Origin: Microbacterium sp. Root180
GTDB taxonomy: Bacteria > Actinomycetota > Actinomycetes > Actinomycetales > Microbacteriaceae
Length of the DNA stretch: 64,000 nt
Assembly: GCF_001428485.1 (NCBI RefSeq)
Contig: NZ_LMHS01000003.1
Location: forward strand, 124,001-188,000
Direction: 5' to 3'
Position numbers and translations under genes: made by a program. The first letter of the stretch is position 1, and each line of letters opens with the position of its first letter. The notes beneath the pieces are model-generated. The model did not search any database. It saw nothing but the letters and a program-made list of their open reading frames with translations, and was not told the origin of the DNA. Positions 1 to 9,661 of this stretch are shown here, piece by piece.

Positions 1-196
1 TGTCGAGACCCACGATGAATGTCAGCAGGCGCGTCGCCCCTTCGACGCCGAGCACGAGGAGTCCGGTCGCCATGGGATCGAGCGTGCCCGCATGCCCGAT
101 CTTGCGCGTCCCCAGGGCACGGCGGGCGCGCGCGACGACATCGTGCGAGGTGATCCCGGCGGGCTTGTCGACGAGAAGGATGCCGGCGGCTGCCAT
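1..196 (-). CDS. truB: tRNA pseudouridine(55) synthase TruB, 5' part
   Basis: This is the N-terminal part of TruB, which converts U55 to pseudouridine in the T-loop of tRNAs. The gene runs off the left edge. The visible ~65 residues read as a typical TruB start: an [16 protein letters not shown] stretch followed by [10 protein letters not shown], where the Asp of the GTLDP motif is the catalytic nucleophile. The ATG at 194-196 shares its A with the TGA of the upstream kinase gene (TGATG), so translation is probably coupled. TruB normally follows rbfA; here two other genes lie between them. Identity is secure from the motif; the C-terminal PUA-type region cannot be seen. Confidence 0.93.
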   Translation of the reverse strand, partial: MAAAGILLVDKPAGITSHDVVARARRALGTRKIGHAGTLDPMATGLLVLGVEGATRLLTFIVGLD

Positions 197-882
197 CAGC
201 CGGACTCCCGCGCCGTGCGCCGCGGGTGCGCGAGGTCGCTGTTGTCGACGATGGCGGATGCCGCGGCCTGAGGCTGCGCCTCGCGGAGGTAGATCCTCTG
301 CCCCTGGCGATACCGCGCGTTCGACGGCGCTTCCGGATCGGGGTCGCTCCCGTCACGGTCCGCCAGGCGCCGCGCGGCGACGGGCTCCGGCACGTCGAGC
401 CAGAGCGACCAGTCCCACAGATCGCGCAGTTCCGGGCGGTGCAGGAAGATGCCGTCGACCACGAGCACGGCATCGCGCGGAGCTGTCACCCATTGAGACT
501 CCTCGACCGCGTCGCGGGCCACGTCGAAGGAGGCGAGTTGGAACCCGGTCGCGCCCGAGGTCTGCGCGCCGTCGCGGAAGGGGTCGATGAGCACGCGACG
601 GAAGGTGCCGTAGTCGAAGGAGTCGCGGTAGAACCCGTCGGGACTCGTCCGCCCGCGTGCGTAGCGCTCGGATCGCGGGCGATGGAAGCCGTCGATGCTC
701 GCCCGGTAGACGGCGGCGCCCTTCTCGGCGAAGACCTCCGCGAGACCGTCGGCGAATGTCGTCTTCCCCGCTCCGTCGACGCCGTCGATCGCGACGATCA
801 CGCGGCCGCCGGGGTTCCTCCGCCTCACCTCGTCGCGCAGTTCGCGCCACAGCGTGGTGACGGGGGTGATCGGCAGGCGCAT
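196..882 (-). CDS. uridine kinase-like P-loop nucleoside kinase
   Basis: The 228-residue protein has a Walker A motif, GVDGAGKTT, at about residues 34-42, then a DGFHRPR segment typical of the uridine kinase/phosphoribulokinase superfamily and a VVDGIFL strand resembling the Walker B/substrate region. C-terminal RLADRD and [10 protein letters not shown] segments fit the LID and base-binding parts of uridine kinase-like proteins. The likely reaction is ATP-dependent phosphorylation of a nucleoside, but the substrate cannot be assigned from sequence alone. The stop overlaps the truB start by one base. The start ATG at 880-882 is supported by a TAGGCT box six bases upstream on the minus strand. 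Confidence 0.8.
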   Translation of the reverse strand: MRLPITPVTTLWRELRDEVRRRNPGGRVIVAIDGVDGAGKTTFADGLAEVFAEKGAAVYRASIDGFHRPRSERYARGRTSPDGFYRDSFDYGTFRRVLIDPFRDGAQTSGATGFQLASFDVARDAVEESQWVTAPRDAVLVVDGIFLHRPELRDLWDWSLWLDVPEPVAARRLADRDGSDPDPEAPSNARYRQGQRIYLREAQPQAAASAIVDNSDLAHPRRTARESG

Positions 883-888
883 GCCCCC

Positions 889-894
889 AGCCTA
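889..894 (-). promoter_or_regulatory. -10 box of the kinase gene, leaderless type
   Basis: TAGGCT on the minus strand, six bases before the ATG at 882. It is divergent from the mutY box at 931. Confidence 0.6.
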
Positions 895-930
895 CGGCCG
901 GACACGGCGCTGCCCGGCTCGCGTCGAGCA

Positions 931-936
931 TAGGCT
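931..936 (+). promoter_or_regulatory. -10 box of mutY, leaderless type
   Basis: TAGGCT, seven bases before the ATG at 944. No Shine-Dalgarno sequence lies between them. Confidence 0.6.
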
Positions 937-943
937 GAACGGC

Positions 944-1810
944 ATGCCCGACCTCGCGACGCCGCTCATCGGGTGGTACCGCGACAACGCGCGGGACCTG
1001 CCCTGGCGGCATCCGGGCTTCGGCGCGTGGGGCACGCTCGTGAGCGAGTTCATGCTCCAGCAGACTCCGGTGAACCGGGTGATCCCGCACCTCGAGGCGT
1101 GGCTCGCACGCTGGCCCACGCCGGCCTCGCTCGCCGCGGATTCTCCGGCCGAGGCCGTTCGGCAGTGGGCGAACCTCGGCTACCCGCGACGGGCTCTGTG
1201 GCTGCATCGCGCCGCCGTCGAGATCCGCGACCGGCACGACGGCATCGTTCCCCGCGACGTCGACGCCCTCCTCGCACTGACGGGCATCGGGGATTACACC
1301 TCGCGCGCCGTCGCCGTCTTCGCCTACGGGGACCGTCACCCGGTGGTGGACACGAACACGCGGCGTGTTCTCGCGCGGGCGATCGGCGGACGGTCGCAGC
1401 CGGGGCCGCCGTCCAGAGGCGACCTCGCCGCCATGACGGCGATCCTCCCGACCGGCGACGCCGACGCCGCGGTGACGAATGCCGCCGCGATGGAGCTCGG
1501 AGCCGTCGTGTGCACCGCCCGATCGCCGCGGTGCGACGTGTGCCCGATCGCGGATCGGTGCGCGTGGCGAGCGGCAGGGTATCCGGACACCGGCGATGAC
1601 CGCCGCCGCCAGGCGCGCTACGAGGGCAGCGACCGACAGGCGCGCGGTGCGGTGCTGCGCGCGCTGAGGGATGCCTCGGCCCACGCCGTGGCCCTCATCG
1701 ACGTCGCGAGCGACTGGCCGGACATGCTCCAGCGCGATCGGGCGATCGATTCCCTCATCGCAGACGGGCTGGTCGAGGCATCCGATGGGCTCCTGCGCCT
1801 GCCGGCGTGA
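944..1810 (+). CDS. mutY: A/G-specific adenine DNA glycosylase MutY
   Basis: MutY removes adenine mispaired with 8-oxoguanine in base excision repair. The 288-residue product shows Glu35 in SEFMLQQT (general acid), a helix-hairpin-helix LTGIGDYT at 112-119, catalytic Asp136 in VVDTNTR, and a 4Fe-4S ligand set C190-x6-C197-x2-C200-x5-C206. There is little room for the C-terminal NUDIX-like 8-oxoG recognition domain of E. coli MutY; short forms are common in actinobacteria. I chose ATG 944 because reading further upstream adds residues with no family resemblance and the TAGGCT box sits just before it. It is transcribed against the surrounding nusA-truB block. Confidence 0.93.
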   Translation: MPDLATPLIGWYRDNARDLPWRHPGFGAWGTLVSEFMLQQTPVNRVIPHLEAWLARWPTPASLAADSPAEAVRQWANLGYPRRALWLHRAAVEIRDRHDGIVPRDVDALLALTGIGDYTSRAVAVFAYGDRHPVVDTNTRRVLARAIGGRSQPGPPSRGDLAAMTAILPTGDADAAVTNAAAMELGAVVCTARSPRCDVCPIADRCAWRAAGYPDTGDDRRRQARYEGSDRQARGAVLRALRDASAHAVALIDVASDWPDMLQRDRAIDSLIADGLVEASDGLLRLPA

Positions 1811-1813
1811 GGA

Positions 1814-2248
1814 TCAGTCCTCGTCGTCGGCTTCGCGCGGCTTCACGTACGGATCGGCGTCGCCGGCATACGAGGCCGACGATGCGAGCCCGGCCACAGC
1901 CGCGTCGCGCTCGCGCGCCTCGCGGAGCAGATCGGCGATGTGGTCGGCGTTCTCGGGAATCGCGTCGAGGATGAACTCGAGCGACGGGGTGAGCCGCGTG
2001 TTGAGGTGCTTGCCGACCTCGGAGCGCAGCATCCCGGTCGCCGAGGTGAGCGCCTCCGCGGACGCCGCCCGCTCCTCCTCGGTGCCGAGCACCGTGTAGA
2101 ACACCGATGCGTGCTGAAGATCGCCCGTCACGCGGACGTCGGTGATCGTCACGAACCCCAGCCGGGGGTCGCGCAGGCCCTTCTCGAGCCGTTCGGCGAG
2201 GATCACGCGGATGCGGTCGCCCAGTCGTGCCTGACGTTCGCCGGCCAT
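1814..2248 (-). CDS. rbfA: ribosome-binding factor A
   Basis: RbfA is a small KH-fold protein that binds immature 30S subunits and helps process the 5' end of 16S rRNA. The 144-residue product has the family pattern: an N-terminal basic helix (GDRIRVILAERLEKGL), the DPRLGFVTITDVRVTGDL core, and LRSEVGKHLNTRLTPSLEFILD near the C-terminal half. It sits after infB, the usual order, with a hairpin in the 55-base gap. AAAGGA before the ATG is a reasonable ribosome binding site. The mutY stop lies only three bases beyond the rbfA stop in convergent orientation. Confidence 0.95.
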   Translation of the reverse strand: MAGERQARLGDRIRVILAERLEKGLRDPRLGFVTITDVRVTGDLQHASVFYTVLGTEEERAASAEALTSATGMLRSEVGKHLNTRLTPSLEFILDAIPENADHIADLLREARERDAAVAGLASSASYAGDADPYVKPREADDED

Positions 2249-2266
2249 GTCCGTTCCTTTCGACAG

Positions 2267-2294
2267 GTGAGGGGCGCCCTCGGGCGCCCCTCAC
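2267..2294 (-). terminator. intergenic hairpin between infB and rbfA
   Basis: An 11-bp perfect stem (GTGAGGGGCGC with GCGCCCCTCAC) has a six-base loop. No U-tract follows, so it may be a weak terminator, a processing site or a stability element that lowers rbfA relative to infB. Confidence 0.45.
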
Positions 2295-2303
2295 CGATTG
2301 CGA

Positions 2304-5114
2304 TCAGCCGCGAGGCTTCTCGACCATCTCGGTGGTCTCGATCTCGTCGCCGATCTGGATGTCGTTGTACTTGCCGAGGCCGATACCCGCCTCGAAGTCC
2401 GTGCGGACCTCGGTGACGTCGTCCTTGAAGCGGCGCAGCGACTCGATGGCCAGGCCGTCGGCGAGGACCACGCCGTCGCGGATGACCCGCGCCTTGGCGT
2501 TGCGCGTGATCGTGCCCGAGCGGACGATGACACCGGCGATGTTGCCGAACTTCGAGGAGCGGAACACCTCTCGGATCTCGGCCACACCCGACTGGATCTC
2601 TTCGTACTCCGGCTTGAGCAGGCCCTTGAGCGACTGCTCGACATCGTCGATCGCGTTGTAGATGACCGAGTAGAACCGGACGTCCACGCCCTCGCGAGCG
2701 GCGCGCTCGCGCGCCTTCGTGTCGGGGCGGACGTTGAAGCCGATCACGATCGCGTTGTCGATCGTGGCCAGGTTGATGTCGGACTCGGTGATCGCACCGA
2801 CGCCGCGGTGGATGATCCGCAGCTGGACCGAATCGTCGACCTCGATCTTGAGGAGCGACTCCTCGAGCGCCTCCACGGCACCCGACACGTCGCCCTTGAT
2901 GATGAGGTTGAGCGACTCGACCTTGCCCTCTTCGAGAGCGCGGGTGAAGTCCTCGAGCGAGATGCGCTTGCGGGCCTTGGCCAGCTGGGCGTTGCGCTCG
3001 GCAGCCTCACGCTTCTCAGCGATCTGGCGGGCCAGGCGGTCCTCTTCGGTCACGATGAACGTGTCGCCGGCACGCGGCACCGAGTTCAGACCCTGCACCT
3101 GCACCGGACGCGAGGGGTAGGCCTCTTCGACGGCGTCGCCGTTCTCGTCGGCCATCGCACGCACGCGGCCGTAGGCCGTGCCCGCCACGATCGCGTCGCC
3201 CACGCGCAGCGTTCCGGACTGGATGAGCACGGTGGCCACCGAGCCGCGGCCCTTGTCGAGCTTCGCCTCGATCGCGACACCGCGGGCAGCCTTGTTCGGG
3301 TTGGCCGTGAGGTCCAGGCCGGCGTCGGCGGTCAGCAGGACCGCGTCGAGCAGCTCCTGGATGCCGGTGCCCTGACGGGCCGAGACGTCGACGAACAGCA
3401 CGTCGCCGCCGTACTCCTCGGCGACCAGGCCGTACTCGGTGAGCTGCTGGCGCACCTTGGCCGGGTTGGCGTCGGGCTTGTCGACCTTGTTCACCGCGAC
3501 CACGATCGGCACGTTCGCCGCCTGGGCGTGGTTCAGCGCCTCGACCGTCTGCGGCATGATGCCGTCGTCGGCCGCGACCACCAGGATCGCGAGGTCGGTC
3601 ACCTGCGCGCCACGAGCACGCATGGCGGTGAACGCCTCGTGACCCGGGGTGTCGATGAAGGTGATGGCGCGCTCGATGCCCTCGTGCTCGGTCCACACCT
3701 GGTACGCACCGATGTGCTGCGTGATGCCGCCGGCCTCGGCCGCGACCACGTTGGTCTGGCGGATGGCGTCGAGCAGTCGCGTCTTACCGTGGTCGACGTG
3801 GCCCATGACGGTGACGACCGGAGGCCGGATCTCGAGGTCTTCCTCGTTCTCCGCCTCCAGCTCGGCCTCGAGGTCGAGACCGAAGCCCTCGAGGAGCTCC
3901 TTGTCCTCGTCCTCGGGCGAGACCATCTGGATCTTGTAGCCGAGCTCGGCGCCGAGCACCTCGAACGTGGCCTCGTCCAGCGACTCGGTGGCCGTGGCCA
4001 TCTCGCCGAGGTTGAAGAGGATCGTCACGAGCGTGCCGGGCTGGACGGTGTAGCCGCGCAGTGCCTCGAGCTTGTCGGCGAAGTCGGCGATGGACGCGCC
4101 TCGGCGCAGGCGGATGATCTCGCCGTTGCCCTTCGAGACGTTGACGCCGCCGACGACCGGCGCCGACCGCATCTCGAATTCCTGCCGCTTCGCGCGACGC
4201 GACTTGCGCTGCTTCGACTTGCCGCCGCCCTTGCCGAACGCGCCGGCGGTGCCACCGCCGGGGCCGCGGCCGCGGCCGCCACCGCCGCCGGGACGACCGG
4301 CGAAGCCGCCGCCGGGCGCACCCGCGCCGGGCGCGCCGCCGGGACGCTGGAATCCGCCGCCGCCGCCGGCACCACCGGGACGGCCGGGGCCGCCGGGACG
4401 CTGCTGGAACGGCGCGCCGGGACGGCCGCCGCCACCGGGACGACCCGCGCCGCCGGGGCGCGGGGCGCCGGGGCGGGGCGCGCCGGGGCGCGGAGCCTGC
4501 GGGCGCGGGATGTTGCCGGGGCTCGGGCGCTGGCCCATGCCCTGTGCCGACGCGAACGGGTTGTTGCCCGGACGCGGTCCGGCGGGGCGCTGGCCCATGC
4601 CCTGCGCGGACGCGAAGGGGTTGTTGCCGGGGCGCGGAGCCGCACCGCCGGGGCGGGGACCCGCGGGAGCGGGTGCACCGGGCTTCGGGCCGGAGGCATC
4701 CGGCGCGGCCGTGTCGGCAGCGGGTGCCTCAGCAGCGGGTGCCTCGGCAGCAGGTGCCTCGGCGGCCGGAGCGGCCGGAGTCGAAGCAGCCGGAGCCGGC
4801 GCGGGAGCGGCGGCAGCGGGTGCGGGTGCGGGGGTGTTCGCCGCCGGGGCAGCGGGCGCCGCAGGGGCGGCCGGGCGCGCGGGACCGGGCCGCGCCGCGG
4901 GGCGGGCCGGAGCGGCCTGCTTCGCGTCACCGGCGGGCGCCGCGGTGCCGTCGGCCTCGAGGGCGGCGCGCAGCTTGCGGGCGACCGGGGGCTCGATGGT
5001 CGACGACGGGCTCTTCACGAACTCGCCGAGCTCCTTGAGCTTCGCGAGAGCGACCTTGCTGTCGACGCCGAGTTCGGAAGCGATCTCGTGCACGCGTGGT
5101 TTGGCGTTTGCCAC
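2304..5114 (-). CDS. infB: translation initiation factor IF-2
   Basis: IF-2 is the GTPase that brings fMet-tRNA to the 30S subunit and promotes 70S joining. The 936-residue protein has an N-terminal IF2N-type helical domain (about 1-55), a long low-complexity Ala/Pro then Gly/Pro/Arg-rich linker (about 60-310), a second IF2N-like segment, and the G domain near 435 with [14 protein letters not shown] and NKVD, followed by beta-barrel and C-terminal tRNA-binding domains. The linker includes two near-identical [16 protein letters not shown] repeats. It lies in the nusA-ylxR-infB-rbfA block, 56 bases after ylxR. The linker is longest in actinobacteria and its function there is not settled. Confidence 0.97.
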   Translation of the reverse strand: MANAKPRVHEIASELGVDSKVALAKLKELGEFVKSPSSTIEPPVARKLRAALEADGTAAPAGDAKQAAPARPAARPGPARPAAPAAPAAPAANTPAPAPAAAAPAPAPAASTPAAPAAEAPAAEAPAAEAPAADTAAPDASGPKPGAPAPAGPRPGGAAPRPGNNPFASAQGMGQRPAGPRPGNNPFASAQGMGQRPSPGNIPRPQAPRPGAPRPGAPRPGGAGRPGGGGRPGAPFQQRPGGPGRPGGAGGGGGFQRPGGAPGAGAPGGGFAGRPGGGGGRGRGPGGGTAGAFGKGGGKSKQRKSRRAKRQEFEMRSAPVVGGVNVSKGNGEIIRLRRGASIADFADKLEALRGYTVQPGTLVTILFNLGEMATATESLDEATFEVLGAELGYKIQMVSPEDEDKELLEGFGLDLEAELEAENEEDLEIRPPVVTVMGHVDHGKTRLLDAIRQTNVVAAEAGGITQHIGAYQVWTEHEGIERAITFIDTPGHEAFTAMRARGAQVTDLAILVVAADDGIMPQTVEALNHAQAANVPIVVAVNKVDKPDANPAKVRQQLTEYGLVAEEYGGDVLFVDVSARQGTGIQELLDAVLLTADAGLDLTANPNKAARGVAIEAKLDKGRGSVATVLIQSGTLRVGDAIVAGTAYGRVRAMADENGDAVEEAYPSRPVQVQGLNSVPRAGDTFIVTEEDRLARQIAEKREAAERNAQLAKARKRISLEDFTRALEEGKVESLNLIIKGDVSGAVEALEESLLKIEVDDSVQLRIIHRGVGAITESDINLATIDNAIVIGFNVRPDTKARERAAREGVDVRFYSVIYNAIDDVEQSLKGLLKPEYEEIQSGVAEIREVFRSSKFGNIAGVIVRSGTITRNAKARVIRDGVVLADGLAIESLRRFKDDVTEVRTDFEAGIGLGKYNDIQIGDEIETTEMVEKPRG

Positions 5115-5170
5115 AATTCTCCTGTCTGGGATCTACCCAGGCAGGGCAGACCGTTAGTCGCGGACGGGTC

Positions 5171-5443
5171 TCATTTCGAGCCGTTCACTTTTTTTCCATA
5201 GCCGTTCAGCCGTTTCTCGATGGTCTGCGTGTCAAGCGGGCCTGACACACGCAATGCCCGCACGAACGCTCGGCGCCGCAGTGCGGCATCCAGGCATTCA
5301 CTCGTCTCGTGCACCCACGCACCCCTCCCCGGCAGGACTGCGTGCTCGTCTGGGACGAGGACGGAATCGATGACGACCACCCTCAGCAGGGCGGAGCGGG
5401 AGGCACGCGTGCGGCATCCGACGCACGTTCGTACAGGATCCAT
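5171..5443 (-). CDS. ylxR: YlxR/DUF448 RNA-binding protein
   Basis: This 90-residue protein begins MDPVRTCVGCR, the hallmark of the YlxR family, and contains GRGAWVH, the second conserved motif. YlxR proteins are small nucleic-acid-binding proteins encoded between nusA and infB in most Gram-positive bacteria; some act as nucleoid-associated regulators and one modulates RNase P. I chose ATG 5443 over a GTG at 5503 because the family motif starts within a few residues of the N-terminus. No good Shine-Dalgarno sequence precedes either start. Coding ends 56 bases before infB, in the same orientation. Confidence 0.88.
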   Translation of the reverse strand: MDPVRTCVGCRTRASRSALLRVVVIDSVLVPDEHAVLPGRGAWVHETSECLDAALRRRAFVRALRVSGPLDTQTIEKRLNGYGKKVNGSK

Positions 5444-5520
5444 TCTACACCGGAGGAAAGATCCCCCGGACCCCCCTTTCCCACACCGAGCCGCCGGGAC
5501 CACCGTCGCCGGGGCGACGG

Positions 5521-6510
5521 TCAGGCATCCTCCAGGATGCTGTCGGGCTGGATGTCGATCTTCGCGCCGGTCAGCTTGGCGGCCAGACGGGCGTTCTGGC
5601 CCTCTTTGCCGATCGCGAGGGACAGCTGATAGTCGGGCACGAGGGCGCGTACAGCCTTGCTGGAGGCATCCAGGATGAAGCTCGAGGTCACCTTGGCCGG
5701 CGACAGGGCGTTGGCGACGAATTTTGCCAGCTCCGGGTCGTAGTCGACGATGTCGATCTTCTCGCCGCCGAGCTCCTCGGTCACCGCGCGGACGCGGCGT
5801 CCAAGCTCGCCGATGCAGGCGCCCTTGGCGTTGATGGTCGGGTCGTTGGCCTTGACGGCGATCTTGCTGCGGTGACCGGCCTCGCGGGCGAGCGACACGA
5901 TCTCGACCAGTCCGGCGGCGATCTCGGGCACCTCGAGCGCGAACAGCTTGCGGACGAGTCCGGGGTGCGTGCGCGAGACCGTGATCTGCGGCCCCTTGGT
6001 TCCCTTGGACACCGAGGTCACGTAGACGCGCAGGCGCGATCCGTGGGCGTACTCCTCGCCGGCGACCTGCTCCTCAGGCGGAAGGATGGCCTCCACCGTG
6101 CCGAGGTCGACGTGCACCATGCGGGGGTTGGGCCCCTGCTGCACGACGCCGGCGACGATGTCGCCCTCCTTGCCGCGGAACTCGCCGAGAACGGCGTCGT
6201 CGGCGATGTCGCGCAGACGCTGGCTGATGACCTGCTTGGCGGCGAAGGCGGCGATGCGGCCGAAGTCCTCGGGCGTGGACTCCTCCTCGCCGATGACCAC
6301 GTCCTCGTCGTCGAGCACCGGGATGAAGACGGCGACGTGGCCGGTCTTGCGGTCGAGCTCGGCGCGTGCGCCCTCGGGAAGCTCGCCCGTGGGCGACGTG
6401 TGCTTGGCGTATGCCGTCAGAATGGCCTGCTCGATGATCCGCACGAGCTCGTCGAAGGGGATTTCCTTCTCTCGCTCGACAGTCCGCAGCAATCCGAGAT
6501 CGATGTCCAC
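5521..6510 (-). CDS. nusA: transcription termination/antitermination factor NusA
   Basis: NusA binds RNA polymerase and nascent RNA and modulates pausing, termination and antitermination. The 329-residue product has the N-terminal RNAP-binding domain (MDIDLGLLRTVEREKEIPFDELV), an S1 domain with the GDIVAGVVQQG strand, then two KH domains (KIAVKANDPTINAKGACIGELGRRVRAV and SLAIGKEGQNARLAAKLTG). It lacks the acidic C-terminal repeats of E. coli NusA, as in most actinobacteria. RimP, which usually precedes NusA, is not here; a divergent symporter gene follows instead. Confidence 0.97.
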   Translation of the reverse strand: MDIDLGLLRTVEREKEIPFDELVRIIEQAILTAYAKHTSPTGELPEGARAELDRKTGHVAVFIPVLDDEDVVIGEEESTPEDFGRIAAFAAKQVISQRLRDIADDAVLGEFRGKEGDIVAGVVQQGPNPRMVHVDLGTVEAILPPEEQVAGEEYAHGSRLRVYVTSVSKGTKGPQITVSRTHPGLVRKLFALEVPEIAAGLVEIVSLAREAGHRSKIAVKANDPTINAKGACIGELGRRVRAVTEELGGEKIDIVDYDPELAKFVANALSPAKVTSSFILDASSKAVRALVPDYQLSLAIGKEGQNARLAAKLTGAKIDIQPDSILEDA

Positions 6511-6660
6511 TCTGGGCCTCCGTATTCAGCTCTCACCGACGCATCCTGCCGCCGGAACCCTCCCACGTTACCGGATGCCGGGTCCCTCGACGCTGGGAAC
6601 GGCCTGGCGGGGCGGCGCGAATCACCCCGTCGGATGGTGGCCTCCGCGCGGGGCGATCGC

Positions 6661-6666
6661 CATACT
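6661..6666 (+). promoter_or_regulatory. -10 box of the symporter gene, leaderless type
   Basis: CATACT, six bases before the GTG at 6673. Confidence 0.45.
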
Positions 6667-6672
6667 GAGCGC

Positions 6673-8193
6673 GTGGACGCTGTCAACGAGTGGATGGTCG
6701 CGTGGGGCGACAACCTGTGGAACTGGATCGTCCTTCCCGTCGTGGTGCTCCTCGGCCTGTATTTCACGGTGCGCTCCGGAGTCGTCCAGTTCCGGATGAT
6801 CCCCGAGATGTTTCGCACCCTCACCGACAAGACGCCCCGCGGCGAGGGCGGGAGAACGCAGTCGGTGTCTGCGTTCCAGGCCTTCACCATCTCCGCTGCG
6901 TCGCGCGTCGGCGTGGGCAATATCGCCGGAGTGGGCACGGCCATCGCGCTCGGCGGTCCCGGAGCGGTGTTCTGGATGTGGGTCATGGCCTTCATCGGCG
7001 GCGCCTCGAGCTTCATCGAGTCGACTCTCGCGCAGCTGTTCAAGGTGCGCGACCGCAACGGCTTCCGCGGCGGACCCGCGTACTACATGCAGCGCGGCCT
7101 CGGCCGCCGATGGATGGGGATCCTCTTCGCGGTGATCCTCATCGTGTGCTTCCCCTATGCCTTCAGCGCGCTCCAGGCGAACACGATCACCGCCACGCTC
7201 AGCGCGACGGTCGGTCCGCAGGCGCCGCCGTGGCTCCCCTGGGCGGTGGGCTTCGTGCTCGCCGTCCTCACCGCCCTCGTCGTGTTCGGCGGCGTCCGGC
7301 GCATCGCCTCGGTGACGCAGGCGGTCGTGCCCGCGATGGCTCTGGCCTACCTCCTGCTCGGGCTCGCCGTGGTCGCGACCAACGTCGACTACATCCCCAC
7401 CGCCTTCGCCGAGATCTTCACGCAGGCGTGGGGCTACAACGAGGTCGTGGGAGCCACGTTCGGCTACATCGTTCTGCAGGGCGTGCGCAGAGGCATGTTC
7501 TCCAACGAGGCGGGCCTCGGCTCGGCGCCGAACGCCGGTGCGACCGCCGCCGTGACGCATCCGGTCAAGCAGGGTCTCGTGCAGACCCTCGGCGTCTACT
7601 TCGACACCTTCCTCGTGTGCTCGATCACGGCGTTCATCATCCTCGTGTCCGAGCCTGACCTGGCGAATGCGTCGCGCGGCATCAGCCTCACCCAGAACGC
7701 GCTGGTCTCCGCACTCGGCGACTGGTCGAGCGTCGCGCTCACGGTGATCATCTTCCTGCTCGGCTTCAGCTCGATCCTGGCGAACTACTACTACGGCGAA
7801 TCCAACATCGAGTTCATCACCGAGCGCGGCGGCGTTCTCGCGGGCTACCGGATCCTGGTCGTGCTGGCGGTGCTGGCCGGCGCGGTCGTCAGCGCCGACT
7901 TCGTGTGGAGCTTCGCCGACGGTGTGATGGGGTTCATGGCGCTGACGAATCTCATCGCCATCGCACTGCTCTCGGGTATCGCCTTCCGGCTGCTGAACGA
8001 CTACACGCAGCAGCGCCGGAGCGGCCGTGATCCGCTGTTCACGCGCGACCTGATGCCCGACGTCAAGGGGATCGCGGTGTGGGAGGACGCGCGCAGCGTC
8101 AGGGGGCCCGCCGATCCGGTCGCCGAGGACCGCCAGGCCGCGAAGCACCGCGACCACCTGCACACCGACAAGGGCGGGCGCAAGACGACCTAG
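6673..8193 (+). CDS. alanine/glycine:cation symporter (AGCS family)
   Basis: A 506-residue inner-membrane transporter that probably couples alanine or glycine uptake to sodium. It has about ten or eleven hydrophobic segments. The AGCS signature is clear: GVGNIAGVGTAIALGGPGAVFWMW at about residues 82-105, and RRGMFSNEAGLGSAPNAGA in the middle, with GGPAYYMQRGLG between. The C-terminal tail is hydrophilic and His/Lys-rich. GTG 6673 is chosen because CATACT lies six bases upstream; ATG 6694 is an alternative that would trim seven residues. The gene faces away from nusA. Confidence 0.9.
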   Translation: MDAVNEWMVAWGDNLWNWIVLPVVVLLGLYFTVRSGVVQFRMIPEMFRTLTDKTPRGEGGRTQSVSAFQAFTISAASRVGVGNIAGVGTAIALGGPGAVFWMWVMAFIGGASSFIESTLAQLFKVRDRNGFRGGPAYYMQRGLGRRWMGILFAVILIVCFPYAFSALQANTITATLSATVGPQAPPWLPWAVGFVLAVLTALVVFGGVRRIASVTQAVVPAMALAYLLLGLAVVATNVDYIPTAFAEIFTQAWGYNEVVGATFGYIVLQGVRRGMFSNEAGLGSAPNAGATAAVTHPVKQGLVQTLGVYFDTFLVCSITAFIILVSEPDLANASRGISLTQNALVSALGDWSSVALTVIIFLLGFSSILANYYYGESNIEFITERGGVLAGYRILVVLAVLAGAVVSADFVWSFADGVMGFMALTNLIAIALLSGIAFRLLNDYTQQRRSGRDPLFTRDLMPDVKGIAVWEDARSVRGPADPVAEDRQAAKHRDHLHTDKGGRKTT

Positions 8194-8210
8194 CCCCCGC
8201 GCGCTCGCCG

Positions 8211-8216
8211 TAGGCT
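8211..8216 (+). promoter_or_regulatory. -10 box of the DUF1206 gene, leaderless type
   Basis: TAGGCT, six bases before the ATG at 8223. Confidence 0.6.
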
Positions 8217-8222
8217 GACCGC

Positions 8223-9056
8223 ATGGCGGCATCGTCACCGAGGACCGCCGCGAAGACCGCGGCCAGAGAAGCCGAGTCGAGTGCGACCTTCGAGGTGCTC
8301 GCCAGGGCGGGATATGTCGCCAACGGCATCGTGCACGTCCTGATCGGCGTCATCGTGCTCGTGCTCGCCTTCGGCGGAGACGCCGAAGGCGACCAGGCCG
8401 GCGCGATGAAGGCCCTGGCCGCGGCGCCCCTCGGATTCGTGCTGCTGTGGCTCATCGCCGTCGCACTGTGGGCGCTGGGACTGTGGCACCTGGCCGAGGG
8501 GGTCCTCGCGCGGGACCGGTCGGACGACGTGGCGGGGGCGGCGCGGAAGTGGGGCCGCCGCGCGGCGGAGTGGGGGCAGGCCCTCGTGTTCGTCGCACTC
8601 GGGCTGATCGCGGCGGCCATCGCGCTCGGCGCGAGGCCCAACGCCGAGAAGACGGCCGAGACCGCCAGCCGTGGCCTCCTCGACATCCCCGGCGGGCCCG
8701 TCGTGCTCGCACTCATCGGGCTGGGCATCGTCGCCGGCGGTGTGTCGTTCGTGATCATGGGCACCCTCCGCAGCTTCCGCAAGCGTCTGGACATCCCCGA
8801 GGGCGCACGCGGGCGCGCCGTCGAGATCGCCGGCGTCGTCGGCTTCGTCGCGAAGGGCGTGGCGCTCGTGATCGTCGGCATCCTGCTGCTGATCTCGGCG
8901 GTGCGGTCGGATGCCGAGACCGCGGGCGGTCTCGACGGTGCGGTCGAGGCGCTGCTCGCCCTCACCCTCGGACCGTTGCTGGTGGGGATCGTGGGCGGCG
9001 GTTTCATCGCCTACGGAGGGTTCACGATCGCCCGCGCGCGCTACGCGCGCATGTGA
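8223..9056 (+). CDS. DUF1206 membrane protein
   Basis: A 277-residue membrane protein with three internal copies of a two-helix unit, the DUF1206 arrangement: ARAGYVANGIVHVLIG, GQALVFVALGLIAAAIALG and AGVVGFVAKGVALVIVGILLLIS open the units. Six transmembrane helices are likely. The function of the family is unknown. The start at ATG 8223 follows a TAGGCT box by six bases, and the gene has its own promoter although it lies 29 bases after the symporter stop. Confidence 0.85.
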   Translation: MAASSPRTAAKTAAREAESSATFEVLARAGYVANGIVHVLIGVIVLVLAFGGDAEGDQAGAMKALAAAPLGFVLLWLIAVALWALGLWHLAEGVLARDRSDDVAGAARKWGRRAAEWGQALVFVALGLIAAAIALGARPNAEKTAETASRGLLDIPGGPVVLALIGLGIVAGGVSFVIMGTLRSFRKRLDIPEGARGRAVEIAGVVGFVAKGVALVIVGILLLISAVRSDAETAGGLDGAVEALLALTLGPLLVGIVGGGFIAYGGFTIARARYARM

Positions 9057-9127
9057 GGTCGCTAGGCCGCGGCATCCGCCCTGTCAATGCCTTGCCGCGC
9101 GCGGGAGCGCGGAGGAGCGTCGAGGGC

Positions 9128-9649
9128 ATGGCAGAGACGACACCCCAGGAAGTCACCGGTCCCGACGCGATCGAGCGCGTGCGCGAGCTCGTCGAGGACA
9201 TCGACTTCACCATGCTGACGACGAGGGATGCCGCAGGCAACCTCGTGAGCCGCCCGATGAGCACACGCCAGATGGATGAGGGCGGCGACATCTGGTTCTT
9301 CACGCTCGAGCACACCGACAAGGTCGTCCAGGCCGAGAGCGACCCCGAGCACGATGTGGGCCTGTCGTATCTCGACGCGAAGGACCATCGCTATGTCTCG
9401 GTGGCTGGCCGCGCGAGCGTCGTGCATGACCGGGCGAAGATGGAGGAGCTCTACTCCCCCGACCTCGACATCTGGTTCGAGAAGGGTCTCGACACCCCCG
9501 ATATCGCGCTCCTCCGCGTCACTCCGGTGGAGTGCGAGTTCTGGGAGCCGGCACACGGAAAGCTCGTCGCCGCGGCAGGCATGCTCAAGGCGCTCGTCAC
9601 CAAGGACACGCCCGACGACATGATGCGCCACGGCCGGGTCAGCTGCTGA
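9128..9649 (+). CDS. pyridoxamine 5'-phosphate oxidase-fold (general stress) protein
   Basis: A 173-residue split-barrel flavin-binding-fold protein. The pattern IDFTMLTTRDAAGNLVSRPMST, then IWFFTLEHTDKV and DHRYVSVAGRASVVHDRAKMEELYSP, matches the general-stress-protein-26-like branch of the PPOX superfamily, whose members bind FMN or related cofactors. True PdxH activity is unlikely because the substrate-binding arginine/histidine region is not evident. ATG 9128 is preferred; longer reads upstream are low complexity. It lies 71 bases after the DUF1206 gene. Confidence 0.85.
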   Translation: MAETTPQEVTGPDAIERVRELVEDIDFTMLTTRDAAGNLVSRPMSTRQMDEGGDIWFFTLEHTDKVVQAESDPEHDVGLSYLDAKDHRYVSVAGRASVVHDRAKMEELYSPDLDIWFEKGLDTPDIALLRVTPVECEFWEPAHGKLVAAAGMLKALVTKDTPDDMMRHGRVSC

Positions 9650-9661
9650 GGCGTCGCGGGT

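Noticed and set aside
4072..5157. Long plus-strand reading opposite the infB linker
   Set aside because: It is the complement of the Ala/Pro/Gly-rich linker of IF-2 and has no family features.
6622..8238. Long minus-strand reading opposite the symporter
   Set aside because: GC-rich antisense frame; the plus strand has clear AGCS motifs.
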